The notes under the pieces are model-generated. The model made no database searches, had not been told where the DNA came from, and saw nothing but the letters and a program-made list of their open reading frames with translations. From positions 1 to 64,000 of the forward strand of contig JAIOHM010000083.1 in NCBI GenBank assembly GCA_019912965.1: DNA of 64,000 nt. The letters run 5' to 3'. A program made the translations under genes and the position numbers. This stretch comes from Anaerolineae bacterium (lineage in GTDB: Bacteria; Chloroflexota; Anaerolineae; Aggregatilineales; Phototrophicaceae). This document shows, one piece after another, positions 45,536 to 55,062 of this stretch (the first letter of the stretch is position 1; the number at the start of each line of letters is the position of its first letter).

Positions 45536-47766
45536 CTTGTCGCTGCTGAAAGAGTGTGCAGCGCCAGCAGCAGATACTCAAGATGTGCAGCTTGGTACGT
45601 TTCCATCTGGGCTGCACATTCTATTAGGATCGTGCGTCCTGTGGGGCTGTGTTCGTCTGTGGGTAGCTGGCGAATCAGACTGATGAGCTGACTAATTCCT
45701 CGGTCAAAATCACCTTCAGCAAAAGCATTAGCACATTCTGTGAACAACCTGTCGAGTTCATTATCACTGATATGCAGGTGTCGCTTTGTTGCATTGAGGG
45801 ATTGGCAGGCTGCTGTTGCTTTGTCCTGTCTGAACTGTCGCAGTAGCCGGGTAAAATGATGTTCATGTCCAACGATACGCGCTATCGCCAGCGCCAGTTC
45901 AAGGCGTGCCCCTTCGTTGGTGGTATGTGCCAGAATATCCAGCAGCATAGGGACAGCCTCGGATGCCCGTAGATTGCCTAGCGCCGATGAGTACGCAATC
46001 CGTAACCCTTTATCTGTTTCGGTTTGAAGTCGCGTAGTGAGCAAAGGGATAATTGTCTTGTCCCCAAGTGTACCCAGTGCGCGGGCGCAGTGGGCTTGAA
46101 TCGAACGATAAGGTGAGTCCAGCCCATGTCGCAGGGAAATGACTGCCCGTGCATCCCCAATACGACCCAGCGCCCAGGCTGCGACCACACTGAGTGATAA
46201 TTCCGTTCCGTCCAGAATATTGCACAGGGCTTCTACCAGCCTCGGATCGGATTCCATCCGTGCAATCGAGATCACTGCTTCAAAGCGAACATTGAATCGT
46301 GGGTCTTTGAGAGCCTCAAGCAGTTCATCAACGGTAAGCGGGCTTTTGGTTTGTCCCATCCGTTCGGTCATTACTACGGTTTCGCGTTCATCCCGTGCTC
46401 GGTAATAGCGGAACATGGATTCCAGTGCCAGTACTGGATTGCCATGAATGAATAGTCCTGCAAATTCGCTCACGCTAACCCGGCTATCTGCTTCGACTCG
46501 ACTGAAAATGATAATGCTCACTACTGTTAAAACAATCGCCATGACAAATAATGGAAAAAACGGATCAAGAGCGAAAAATAGAAATTGGCCGGAAAGATTC
46601 TGTGTGTAATCCAGCAGGCGTCCACCAAAGACTTGACTCACCCCGCCGATCAAGCCAATTGCCGCATAATAAACCGCCATATATTCGGAGCGTTTCTCTG
46701 GCGGTACAACTTTGACGTACAGCAGTCGGCTTGCACCAATGGCCCATGCAATATCCACGCTGCCACTAATGAGGGTAATGACCAGCGCGATGGGTTGACT
46801 CAGATCAGTAGCACGGGGAATGAGTAACCATGCCAATGGTATGAATATTTTGATGTACAGACCGGAAAGCATAATGGGTTTGCTGCCGTAGCGGTCGGAT
46901 GCCCAGCCGAGCAGATAGGTGGATGCCAACCCGCCCACCAATGTGCCGATTTGCAGCAAGACAACCTGACTGTCGCTCAAACCTACTTGTTGCTCCATAA
47001 ACAGCGGCAGAAACGAGGCCATTGGGGTAGTGCCGATGGTCAATATGCCTAACCCGGCTACATACAAAAGGAAATTTTTATCGCGTAGCACCCGTGCGAG
47101 ATGACGATAGGAGATGGCTTCACTGTGTGTTTGGTGAGCAGGTGCGCCACCGGGGATATGTGAAGCCGACCATACAGCCAGAGCACCAAATACCAGTGCG
47201 ACAATAAACAACAGCATGAATCCATCAAGGCCGAGCGATAGTCCCAGCACATAGCTGGCGAAGGCTGTAGTAGCGATTCCGGTGAGGCGCGAAACAATAT
47301 CGTTGATTGCGGAGTAGCGGCCTCGTATCGTGTCAGGAATAAATTCCTGTGCCCAGGGGTACATACCCGTCTCGGCAATTGCTCTACATAGTGCGAACCC
47401 GGCTACGATAAGGGTGACATAAATCAGGAGGGTGTGTGTTCCAAATTCGGATAGCACCCAGGGCACCAGCAGTAAACCCGCACTGACAATTTTGCGGATT
47501 CCGAAGAAGGTGACAAAAGTGCGCTTGTAGCCAAATTGTGCCACCCAGGGAGCAATAACTGGCGCGACTAGACCTGTGAACGGCAGCAGTGAAAGGAGAA
47601 ATCCAATCTGTGTATTGCTGAAACCCAGTTCGTTCAGAAAGAGCACAAAAGCTGGGCCAAAATAAATCAGCAGTGCGAACACTGTGTTGTTTGCGTTGAG
47701 GGCTGTGTTCCAAGGTAAGCGACGAATTTTTTCAGCGTTGGTGAGTATCATGGAGAAGTGAGCCAT
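45532..47766 (-). CDS. MFS transporter fused to C-terminal HEAT repeats
   Basis: A 744-residue protein. Residues 1 to about 420 form a 12-span major-facilitator domain, with the loop 2-3 region WVAQFGYKRTFVTFFG and a mid-protein LLGWASDRYGSKPIM motif. From about 480 to 680 there are HEAT/PBS-lyase-type repeats (EALKDPRFNVRFEAVISIAR, VVAAWALGRIGDARAVISLR and others), predicted cytoplasmic. A helical tail ends the protein. Such fusions are uncommon. ATG 47751 would give an ATGA overlap with the upstream gene and is an alternative start. Substrate unknown. Confidence 0.85.
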   Translation of the reverse strand: MAHFSMILTNAEKIRRLPWNTALNANNTVFALLIYFGPAFVLFLNELGFSNTQIGFLLSLLPFTGLVAPVIAPWVAQFGYKRTFVTFFGIRKIVSAGLLLVPWVLSEFGTHTLLIYVTLIVAGFALCRAIAETGMYPWAQEFIPDTIRGRYSAINDIVSRLTGIATTAFASYVLGLSLGLDGFMLLFIVALVFGALAVWSASHIPGGAPAHQTHSEAISYRHLARVLRDKNFLLYVAGLGILTIGTTPMASFLPLFMEQQVGLSDSQVVLLQIGTLVGGLASTYLLGWASDRYGSKPIMLSGLYIKIFIPLAWLLIPRATDLSQPIALVITLISGSVDIAWAIGASRLLYVKVVPPEKRSEYMAVYYAAIGLIGGVSQVFGGRLLDYTQNLSGQFLFFALDPFFPLFVMAIVLTVVSIIIFSRVEADSRVSVSEFAGLFIHGNPVLALESMFRYYRARDERETVVMTERMGQTKSPLTVDELLEALKDPRFNVRFEAVISIARMESDPRLVEALCNILDGTELSLSVVAAWALGRIGDARAVISLRHGLDSPYRSIQAHCARALGTLGDKTIIPLLTTRLQTETDKGLRIAYSSALGNLRASEAVPMLLDILAHTTNEGARLELALAIARIVGHEHHFTRLLRQFRQDKATAACQSLNATKRHLHISDNELDRLFTECANAFAEGDFDRGISQLISLIRQLPTDEHSPTGRTILIECAAQMETYQAAHLEYLLLALHTLSAATS

Positions 47767-48002
47767 TCCAGTTCGATTAATCCGGCATAGGCTTCGTCAG
47801 CAGTGTGTTGGCACATTTCCTCTGAGGGGCGCAGGCGAATACAGACTGAGGGGCGGTCAGGATGGCCGAATAACTGACATCGGTTGTCTGCTGTCAATTG
47901 TACACAGCGTACACCTGCGGGTTTACCGTTTGGCATCCCCGGAATAGGGGACGAAATAGACGGTGCGATGCAGCACGCACCACACCCGACTCGGCATTCC
48001 AT
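47748..48002 (-). CDS. YkgJ-type cysteine-cluster protein
   Basis: An 84-residue protein with eight cysteines (3, 7, 10, 11, 33, 42, 54, 64), beginning MECRVGCGACC. This matches the CxxCxxxCC-type metal-binding family YkgJ/UPF0153, thought to bind zinc or an iron-sulphur cluster. ATG 48002 has GGAGGA upstream; the GTG at 48017 is less likely. It lies 28 bases after mutS and overlaps the MFS gene, so the three form one unit. Role unknown. Confidence 0.85.
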   Translation of the reverse strand: MECRVGCGACCIAPSISSPIPGMPNGKPAGVRCVQLTADNRCQLFGHPDRPSVCIRLRPSEEMCQHTADEAYAGLIELEWLTSP

Positions 48003-48030
48003 AATGGCTCCTCCCACTTAACCGGGGATT

Positions 48031-50664
48031 TTACCCTTCGCCGGCCATCCGTTTCAACTCATAGAGTTTAGTCAACGCCTCCAATGGACTTAAATTATCC
48101 ACTTGTAGCTTGCGGATTGCCTCTAAGGCTGGGTTGCTTGGCTCGTTGAATAAACGCATCTGCCCCGCCTCTTCTTTTTGACGTTCTTTGCGTGTAGGCG
48201 GCGTAGTTTGCCCGGTTGGTAGTTTGAAATCACTTCCCTGTGATTCGAGGTGATTCAAAAGTTCACGTGCACGTTCCACTACCGGGCGCGGCATTCCCGC
48301 TAACTGTGCCACATGGACACCATAACTGCGGTCAGCGCCGCCCGGAATAACTTTGTGTAGGAAGATAATATTTTCGCCATCTTCGCTGACTGCCACATTG
48401 AAATTGCGGGTGCGTGGCAAGATGTTGGGTAATTCGGTCAGTTCATGATAGTGGGTAGCAAACAATGTCCGGCAGTTCAGTCGTGGATTGTTATGGATGT
48501 ACTCAACAACAGCGCGCGCAATCGCCAGACCATCATAGGTAGATGTGCCGCGCCCAACTTCATCCAGAATGAGCAGACTCCGTTTCGTACTGCCCGAAAG
48601 TAACCGTGCTGTTTCCACCATCTCTACCATGAACGTGCTTTGCCCAGCGTGAATCTCATCCTGTGCGCCAATCCGGGCGAAGATGCGATCAACCAAACCG
48701 ATAGTCGCCTCATCTGCTGGAACAAAACTGCCGATTTGCGCCATGAGAGTGATAATGGCTACTTGGCGGATATAAGTCGATTTGCCGGACATGTTTGGCC
48801 CGGTGATGATCTGGATGCGTGATTGGGTGTCGAAATGGGTATTATTAGGAACATAACGGATGCCATCATCCAGTAATTTTTCGACTACTGGATGGCGACC
48901 ATCTTTGATGAGTAGTACATCATCATCAGTCAGGGTAGGGCGGGTGTAACCTTCGCGTATCGCCACATCTGCCAGTGATAGAAAGGCGTCCAGATGAGCC
49001 ACCGCCCGCGCAGTTTGCAATAATCGCGGTGCAGCCTCCGCCAGTTCAGCACATAATCGCTCAAACAGATCGCGTTCCACACGCATGATTTCTTCTTCGG
49101 CGTTAAGCACCAGTGTTTCATATTCTTTCAGTTCTGGGGTGATGTACCGCTCTGCATTCACCAGTGTCTGCTTGCGTATGTAATCGGATGGCACTTTGCC
49201 AGTGTTAGCGTTGCTCACCTCAATGTAATAACCAAAGACCTTGTTAAACCCGACCTTGACGCTGGCAATGCCTGTTCGGCGGCGTTCTTGTGGTTCTAAA
49301 TTAGCTATCCATTCTCGCGCATGTTGTGTGGCTTTTAGAATTTCATCCAGTTCTGGTGCGTAGCCGGGACGGATTGCCCCCATCGAATTCAAGGTGGCGG
49401 GCGGTTCATCCGCAATCGCGCGAACAATATGCTCGTTCACATCCTCACAGCTATGCATCGTTTTGAGCAGTGCCGCCAAACTCGGAATTTGTTCAATTAA
49501 CTGCTGAATGTGGGGAATAACATCCAGACTTGCTTTGAGTCCCAGCAGATCGCGCGGCCCGGATTTACCGATCACCAATCGGTTAGTCAGCCGTTCAATG
49601 TCCGAAATGCTTTTTAACATCTCCTGAAGCTCTACCCGTAATGCTTCGTTTTGCGTCAACGCATCAACCGCATCCAAACGGGCGTTTAGGCGGCTAAGTT
49701 CTAGCAGGGGTTGGTTCAGCCATGTTCGCAGCAATCGTGCACCCATAGCCGTTACTGTCCGATCAAGGATGCTTAGCAGACTTCCTTCGACCTTACGGCT
49801 GCGAATCGTTTCTGTCAGCTCAAGATTACGCCGGGTGAAGGGATCAAGCACCATAAAATTAGCGGTTGAATAGGCGCGGATGCTCGTCAACTGTGAGAGT
49901 GAACTGCGCTGGGTTGTACCAACATATTGCAGTACCGCGCCCGCCGCACATACGGCAATCATCTGTTCACCTAACCCAAATCCATCCAGTGTTCGAACCT
50001 CAAAATGAGTTGTTAATGCCTGTTCTGCTGTACTTTTCTCAAATCGCCAATCAGGAACGGGGGTCAAATGGGTACCTCCCGGTAGCGATACACCGCGTTC
50101 GACCCAACTTTGTGGCATCAGCACTTCACGGGGCTGCAATCGTGCCAGTTCTTCCAGAACCAATACACCTGCGTTATCACCTTCCAATTGGGTCGCCGCA
50201 AATTCTCCTGTCGAAATATCGACATATGCGATTCCTGCGCGGCTCCATTGGCCGCTTTCCACATCTCCAACGGGCATAATGCCCATTAAATAATTGGCGC
50301 GATCTTCTACCAATAGTTCGGGTTCAACGATTGTGCCGGGTGTAATGACGCGGGTGACTTCGCGTTCGACAATCCCCCGCCCATCTGGTTCGCTCATCTG
50401 CTCGCAGACTGCGACGTGATACCCTTTTTCGATTAATCGGGCGATGTAGCTTTCCAATGCATGATGAGGCACTCCCGCCATGGGTACGCGCTCCTCTTTG
50501 CTCACTGGACGTCCTGTCAATACGAGGTCAAGTTCTCGTGCAGCTACCTCAGCATCTTGATCAAATGTCTCATAAAAATCACCCAGCCGGAAAAATAGGA
50601 TACAATCTGGATATTCTTTTTTAATGTCCAGATATTGCTGGCGTAGGGGAGTCACACGCGCCAT
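48031..50664 (-). CDS. mutS: DNA mismatch repair protein MutS
   Basis: An 877-residue MutS1. The N-terminal mismatch-recognition loop is FFRLGDFYETF (24-34, with the Phe-x-Glu motif), followed by connector, lever and clamp domains. The ATPase has ITGPNMSGKSTYIRQ (about 620) and LLILDEVGRGTSTYDG as Walker A and B. The C-terminal tail near 860 has the LSPLEALTKLYELK motif used for tetramer formation. It finds base mismatches and starts repair. No mutL lies in the window. Confidence 0.97.
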   Translation of the reverse strand: MARVTPLRQQYLDIKKEYPDCILFFRLGDFYETFDQDAEVAARELDLVLTGRPVSKEERVPMAGVPHHALESYIARLIEKGYHVAVCEQMSEPDGRGIVEREVTRVITPGTIVEPELLVEDRANYLMGIMPVGDVESGQWSRAGIAYVDISTGEFAATQLEGDNAGVLVLEELARLQPREVLMPQSWVERGVSLPGGTHLTPVPDWRFEKSTAEQALTTHFEVRTLDGFGLGEQMIAVCAAGAVLQYVGTTQRSSLSQLTSIRAYSTANFMVLDPFTRRNLELTETIRSRKVEGSLLSILDRTVTAMGARLLRTWLNQPLLELSRLNARLDAVDALTQNEALRVELQEMLKSISDIERLTNRLVIGKSGPRDLLGLKASLDVIPHIQQLIEQIPSLAALLKTMHSCEDVNEHIVRAIADEPPATLNSMGAIRPGYAPELDEILKATQHAREWIANLEPQERRRTGIASVKVGFNKVFGYYIEVSNANTGKVPSDYIRKQTLVNAERYITPELKEYETLVLNAEEEIMRVERDLFERLCAELAEAAPRLLQTARAVAHLDAFLSLADVAIREGYTRPTLTDDDVLLIKDGRHPVVEKLLDDGIRYVPNNTHFDTQSRIQIITGPNMSGKSTYIRQVAIITLMAQIGSFVPADEATIGLVDRIFARIGAQDEIHAGQSTFMVEMVETARLLSGSTKRSLLILDEVGRGTSTYDGLAIARAVVEYIHNNPRLNCRTLFATHYHELTELPNILPRTRNFNVAVSEDGENIIFLHKVIPGGADRSYGVHVAQLAGMPRPVVERARELLNHLESQGSDFKLPTGQTTPPTRKERQKEEAGQMRLFNEPSNPALEAIRKLQVDNLSPLEALTKLYELKRMAGEG

Positions 50665-50797
50665 TGCTTATTATTCCTATGGTTGCAAAAGGTACTTTTG
50701 TTCTGGTGCATTGTAACAGTAGTGGATACACGCTTCAACAGCAATAATCAGGCGGGCGGATTGTAAGATCCGTGTCTTTTGAAGAAAGGTAATTCTT

Positions 50798-51784
50798 ATG
50801 TCTGAAGCCATCATCGCAGTTGATCTGGGCGGGACGCGTGTCCGGGCAGCGCGCCTTAGCCATGATTTGAGCATTCTTACCCGGCAGGAAACCTTGACTG
50901 AAGACGAGCGTGGTTTGGAAGCCACTTTGGAGCGCATTAAGGAAATGGTGCGTATCGTCTGGCCAAAGGATGGTGAAACCACTGTGGAAGGAATCGGTAT
51001 TTCCGCGCCGGGGCCACTCAATCCCCTGACTGGGGTTGTGGTCGCACCGCCGAATTTGAAAGGCTGGCATAATGTCCCACTTGGCGACATGTTGCGTGCG
51101 GAATTTGGTGTGCCCGTGTATGTTGGAAATGATGCTAATGTCGCCGGATTGGCTGAGTCTATTCTGGGGGCAGCGCGGGGTTATCGCAACGTCATTTTTC
51201 TGACAATCAGTACGGGTATTGGCAGCGGGATGATTTGCGATGGCAAGATGTTGTTGGGTACCGTTGGTTTGGGTGCTGAAGCCGGACACATCATTATGAT
51301 GGTTGGTGACGAAGTAAGCTCACTGGAAAAGGAGGCGGCTGGCCCCGCGCTGGCTCGGAAAGCCGTAGCACGTATTCAAAAAGGCGAGAAGTCACAGATT
51401 GCGGATATGGTAAATGGCGATCTGGCGCTTGTTACCGGGGCGACCGTTGGCAATGCCGCTATGCAAGGAGACGTACTGGCGCTGGATATTGTCAAAACTG
51501 CTGGACGGGTTATTGGGCTTGGCATTGTCAGTCTGTTGCATTTGTTCAATCCGGAAATTGTTGTATTGGGTGGTGGTGTAAGCATCAATTTGCGCGAATT
51601 GCTGTTCGATCCCATGCGGCAGGCTATTCGTGAACATTGCATCGACCGCGCTTATTGGGAAAGCCTGCGTATTGAGCCTGCGGCGTTGGGTGAAAATGTC
51701 AGCCTTATTGGTGCGGGCGCATTAGTCGCCACGCAGGGTGGTGTGATGGATGTGGCCCGTGTGATCGAAAAACTGAATAGCTAA
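50798..51784 (+). CDS. ROK-family sugar kinase (glucokinase-like), lacks zinc motif
   Basis: A 328-residue ROK protein. The phosphate-binding start is AVDLGGTRVRAA (7-18); GNDANVAGLAE, GTGIGSGMICDG and GAEAGHI follow, so the ATP and sugar sites look intact and a free sugar such as glucose is a likely substrate. The zinc-binding CxCGxxGC segment that normally follows GHI is missing: the protein goes straight from GHIIMMVGDE to LEKEAAGPALARK. No N-terminal HTH, so it is a kinase and not a repressor. Divergent from mutS with a 133-base gap. Confidence 0.87.
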   Translation: MSEAIIAVDLGGTRVRAARLSHDLSILTRQETLTEDERGLEATLERIKEMVRIVWPKDGETTVEGIGISAPGPLNPLTGVVVAPPNLKGWHNVPLGDMLRAEFGVPVYVGNDANVAGLAESILGAARGYRNVIFLTISTGIGSGMICDGKMLLGTVGLGAEAGHIIMMVGDEVSSLEKEAAGPALARKAVARIQKGEKSQIADMVNGDLALVTGATVGNAAMQGDVLALDIVKTAGRVIGLGIVSLLHLFNPEIVVLGGGVSINLRELLFDPMRQAIREHCIDRAYWESLRIEPAALGENVSLIGAGALVATQGGVMDVARVIEKLNS

Positions 51785-51835
51785 CGATTCATCGTCAGAA
51801 ATCTGATAGAATCTTCGTAGGTGCTTTATTCGCCA

Positions 51836-51861
51836 ATGGCATCATGATACAATGATGCCAT
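51836..51861 (+). promoter_or_regulatory. Perfect inverted repeat over the sensor kinase start codon
   Basis: ATGGCATCAT (51836-51845) and ATGATGCCAT (51852-51861) are perfect ten-base inverted arms around GATACA. The second arm includes the first two bases of the kinase ATG (51860). As RNA it would hide the start; as DNA it is a good dimer-binding site. No Shine-Dalgarno sequence is seen before this ATG. A second in-frame ATG at 51866 lies just outside the repeat. Confidence 0.55.
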
Positions 51862-53428
51862 GTTAATGCTCCCCGATTTCCGAGTGCGCCAGCGCGATTT
51901 CCTGCTCGAAATTTCGCGTGCCATGACTGCCCAGCTTGATCTGGAGGAAGTGTTGCGTCTGGTGCTCAAGGCGTCAATCATCATGTTGGGTGGTGAGGTT
52001 GGCTTGGTTGCTTTGCGTGCATCCAATGACCGTTATGCTATTCGTGCGACCATTGGTGTGGATGCCGAACGGGTGCCAGATTTGAACACCCGCCTTGATG
52101 AATTGGTGAGTAATGCTGGGCAAAGTATTGACCGCGATTTTCTCAACGTCAAACTTAAACAAATGGCCGTTTCGCTGAATCGCAAACTGCGCCAGTCTTT
52201 GTTTCTGCCATTGCTGATTGCTGGTGAGCCTGTTGGTTTGCTCATCATCTTTCGCTCCCAAACGCTGGAAACCACCGAAAACGAATTCCAGATTTTGCAG
52301 AGTTTTGCCGATCAGGCTGCAATTGCAGTTCACAACGCACAGTTATATGCACGGATCGATCAGGAACGTCAACGATTAGCTGCGCTTGTTGAGTACAGCG
52401 CCGATGGGGTAATGTTTCTGGATTCAAATTTGCGTATTTTAGGTTTCAACCGTGCTTTGGAGCGTATGACTGGGTGGTCAGTGCAGGATGCATTGGGTCA
52501 GGATCAGGACACGGTAATTAGCTGGAAAAAGCTGGAGAAAAACGATCTTCGTGCTGCGCTGGATGACGGTTGGCCTTGGCGCTTGCCGTCGGATGCACCT
52601 GCTGAAACCTTGTATGTGGAAGGTGATTTGCTCCGTCGTGATGGTCTGACTTTGAGCATAGGCATCACGTATGCACCACTCTTGGGAGAAGATCAAAAAC
52701 TCGTTAACATCATCGCCAATGTGCGCGATATTACCCACTTCCGCCGTGCTCAGGAGATGCAAAACGTGTTCATCTCCACCATTTCCCACGAACTCAAAAC
52801 CCCGGTTGCGCTCATCAAAGGGTATGCCGGGACGCTGCGCCGGGACGATGCCGAATGGGATCCACAGGTTATTCGGGATGGGTTGGCCGTTATCGAAGAC
52901 GAATCAGATCGTCTAACCGGGTTAATCGAAAACCTGCTGGCCGCCAGCAAACTTCGGGCTGAACGGATGCGGTTGGATATAAGCGATGTGTGGTTAGATA
53001 AACTGGCTGCACAGGTGGTAGAACGTTTTCAAACCCAGACCCAAAAACATACCCTCCAACTGGATTTCCCTTCAGATTTCCCATTTGTTCAGGGAGACGA
53101 AATCCGTTTGCGACAGGTACTGGATAATTTGGTCAGCAATGCGCTTAAATATTCGCCAGAAGGCGGCATAATTACCGTCGGCGGCGAGGTGGATGATAAA
53201 TCTGTAACCATATTTGTCCATGATTCGGGTGTGGGTATTTCGGAAACCGATCAGGAACACATCTTTGATCGCTTTTTTCGTGTTGATGGTACATTGAGCC
53301 GCAAAACGCAAGGAACAGGTCTGGGTTTATATCTTGCTAAAGCTATTATAGAAGCGCATGGCGGCACAATACGTGTCCAGAGCAAACCGGGCACCGGTTC
53401 CACTTTCTATTTCACGGTTCCCCTTTAA
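51860..53428 (+). CDS. Sensor histidine kinase with GAF and PAS domains
   Basis: A 522-residue soluble two-component kinase. A GAF domain covers about 20-165, a PAS domain about 172-295, HisKA about 300-365 with the phosphoacceptor in STISHELKTP (His310), and HATPase about 410-520 (N-box LDNLVSNALKYSP, G1 DSGVGIS, F-box IFDRFFRVDG, G2 GTGLGLYLAKAI). It has no membrane span, so it senses a cytoplasmic signal. No response regulator is next to it; the nearest in the window is the OmpR-type regulator at 61336-62031. An inverted repeat lies over its start codon. Confidence 0.93.
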   Translation: MLMLPDFRVRQRDFLLEISRAMTAQLDLEEVLRLVLKASIIMLGGEVGLVALRASNDRYAIRATIGVDAERVPDLNTRLDELVSNAGQSIDRDFLNVKLKQMAVSLNRKLRQSLFLPLLIAGEPVGLLIIFRSQTLETTENEFQILQSFADQAAIAVHNAQLYARIDQERQRLAALVEYSADGVMFLDSNLRILGFNRALERMTGWSVQDALGQDQDTVISWKKLEKNDLRAALDDGWPWRLPSDAPAETLYVEGDLLRRDGLTLSIGITYAPLLGEDQKLVNIIANVRDITHFRRAQEMQNVFISTISHELKTPVALIKGYAGTLRRDDAEWDPQVIRDGLAVIEDESDRLTGLIENLLAASKLRAERMRLDISDVWLDKLAAQVVERFQTQTQKHTLQLDFPSDFPFVQGDEIRLRQVLDNLVSNALKYSPEGGIITVGGEVDDKSVTIFVHDSGVGISETDQEHIFDRFFRVDGTLSRKTQGTGLGLYLAKAIIEAHGGTIRVQSKPGTGSTFYFTVPL

Positions 53429-53446
53429 GCTATTTTCGGAGTTCGA

Positions 53447-54802
53447 ATGTCAAAAGTAATCCAGACCACCATTCAGTGTATACAGTGCCGTCAACCTGTC
53501 CGCGCATCTGTGCAGGGGTTGATTGACGCTGCCCAGGATCCGCAGGCGAAAATTGCGATGCTTGCTGGACGCTTGAATGTTACCCCCTGCCCAAACTGTG
53601 GTGCGCCCAATACCATCCTGACCCCATTGTTGTTTCATGATGGCAGCAAAGAACTGCTGATTTCTTATGTGCCAATGGAACTCGGCATGAGTAAAGATGC
53701 TCAGGAAAAAGCAATGGGTGAGCTGATGCGGGAGTTGACTACCAATTTGCCGCAAGGTGCTTTCAAAGCCTACATGCTTCAGCCTCGTCAGGCATTGACC
53801 ATGCAGGGTTTGGTTGAGCAGGTGTTGCAGTCTGATGGTGTCACACCAGAAATGATGGAAGCCCAACGTAATCGTGTGCGTTTGGTCGAGACTTTTATTC
53901 AGTCCTCACCTGACCAACTTCCAGACCTTGTGAAGCAGAATGATGATAAGATTGATGCTGGCTTTTTCCAGACGATGACCCTCATCATTCAACAGCTTGC
54001 GGCGGAAGGTCGTGAAGGTGCAGTGGAACAGATCATCGAGATTCAGAATCGTATTGTCGAACTTTCCACTTTTGGCAAGGAATTGCTGGAAGAAAATCGT
54101 CTGCAGGAAGAAATTGTTGCAGCTGTTGCCAGTGATGTGAATGCTTTAGGGCAGGGCGCGACCCGCGAGGATTTCCGCAAACTGGCTGTCAAATATGCCG
54201 AGGATGATCAACGGTTGCAGGCTTTGGTTGGCCTGATACGCCCGGTTTTTGACTACACTTTCTTTCAGGATTTCAGCACCTACATTGCACAGGCTCCAGC
54301 GGAAGAACGCGACAAGTTAACCGACGTGCGTGAACAATTGCTGGAACTGACGGCGATGATCGATCAGCAGTCCCAGATCGCACTGCAAGAAGCTGCCGGA
54401 TTCCTGCGTGTGCTGTTGAGCAGCCCCGATCCTGACGCCCTCATCGCTGAGAACCTCCCCGCCATTGATTACACTTTTATGCAGGTGCTTTCTGCCAATG
54501 TTCAGGAAGCGCAGCGACGCGGTGACTTGAACGCCAGTGCCAAGCTAAAAGACCTGTATAACCGGGTGGTTTCAGCGTTGCAGGCCAACATGCCGCCTGA
54601 ACTGCGTTTTATCAATGAACTGCTCTCTGCCCCGTCCAATGATGTTGCCCGCGATATGATTGCCCAACGTGCCAGTGAATTTGGCCCTCCGTTGCTCGAT
54701 GCAATGGGAGCTGTCGAAGATCAGCTTGCTGGACAAGGTAATCCTGCGCTGCTGGAACGTTTTAATTTTGTGCGTCAGCAGGTCACCCAAATGTTTGGCT
54801 AA
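53447..54802 (+). CDS. CpXC domain protein
   Basis: A 451-residue protein. The N-terminal CpXC domain (about 1-130) carries two cysteine pairs, CIQC (11-14) and CPNC (48-51), likely zinc ligands, with the typical FHDGSKELLISYVP stretch. The rest is a long helical region without a recognised family. It begins 18 bases after the kinase gene, so both are probably co-transcribed. The role of CpXC proteins is unknown. Confidence 0.85.
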   Translation: MSKVIQTTIQCIQCRQPVRASVQGLIDAAQDPQAKIAMLAGRLNVTPCPNCGAPNTILTPLLFHDGSKELLISYVPMELGMSKDAQEKAMGELMRELTTNLPQGAFKAYMLQPRQALTMQGLVEQVLQSDGVTPEMMEAQRNRVRLVETFIQSSPDQLPDLVKQNDDKIDAGFFQTMTLIIQQLAAEGREGAVEQIIEIQNRIVELSTFGKELLEENRLQEEIVAAVASDVNALGQGATREDFRKLAVKYAEDDQRLQALVGLIRPVFDYTFFQDFSTYIAQAPAEERDKLTDVREQLLELTAMIDQQSQIALQEAAGFLRVLLSSPDPDALIAENLPAIDYTFMQVLSANVQEAQRRGDLNASAKLKDLYNRVVSALQANMPPELRFINELLSAPSNDVARDMIAQRASEFGPPLLDAMGAVEDQLAGQGNPALLERFNFVRQQVTQMFG

Positions 54803-54900
54803 TGCCATCAGGTGTAGCGGTATTTAACAAAACTGCTGCCAAAACATGAGTTGTGTCATGACGTGCCCCATCTTATTCCCCTATGATTGCCCTACGCCTG

Positions 54901-54932
54901 CCGGGTTCGCTTAGCTGTTGACCCGAACCCGG
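54901..54932. repeat. Hairpin in the 260-base gap after the CpXC gene
   Basis: CCGGGTTCG (54901-54909) pairs perfectly with CGAACCCGG (54924-54932) around 14 bases. No T-run follows, so a rho-independent terminator is unlikely unless assisted. The rest of the gap, 54803-55062, shows no gene; it should hold the promoter of the next gene, but I find no clear -35/-10 pair. Confidence 0.5.
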
Positions 54933-55062
54933 TGGATGTACCCCTATATTCCATCAGTTGCATTTGGTAAAATTCATATTTTGCAGTAGATTCTGCCGTT
55001 TACAAGCGGCTTCGCGCTGTTAATGGACAGATTTCAATAGACATGTAATGAGGTTGAGAGTA

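Noticed and set aside
50798-51784. ROK-type transcriptional repressor (NagC/XylR)
   Set aside because: No N-terminal helix-turn-helix; the protein starts directly with the phosphate-binding motif.
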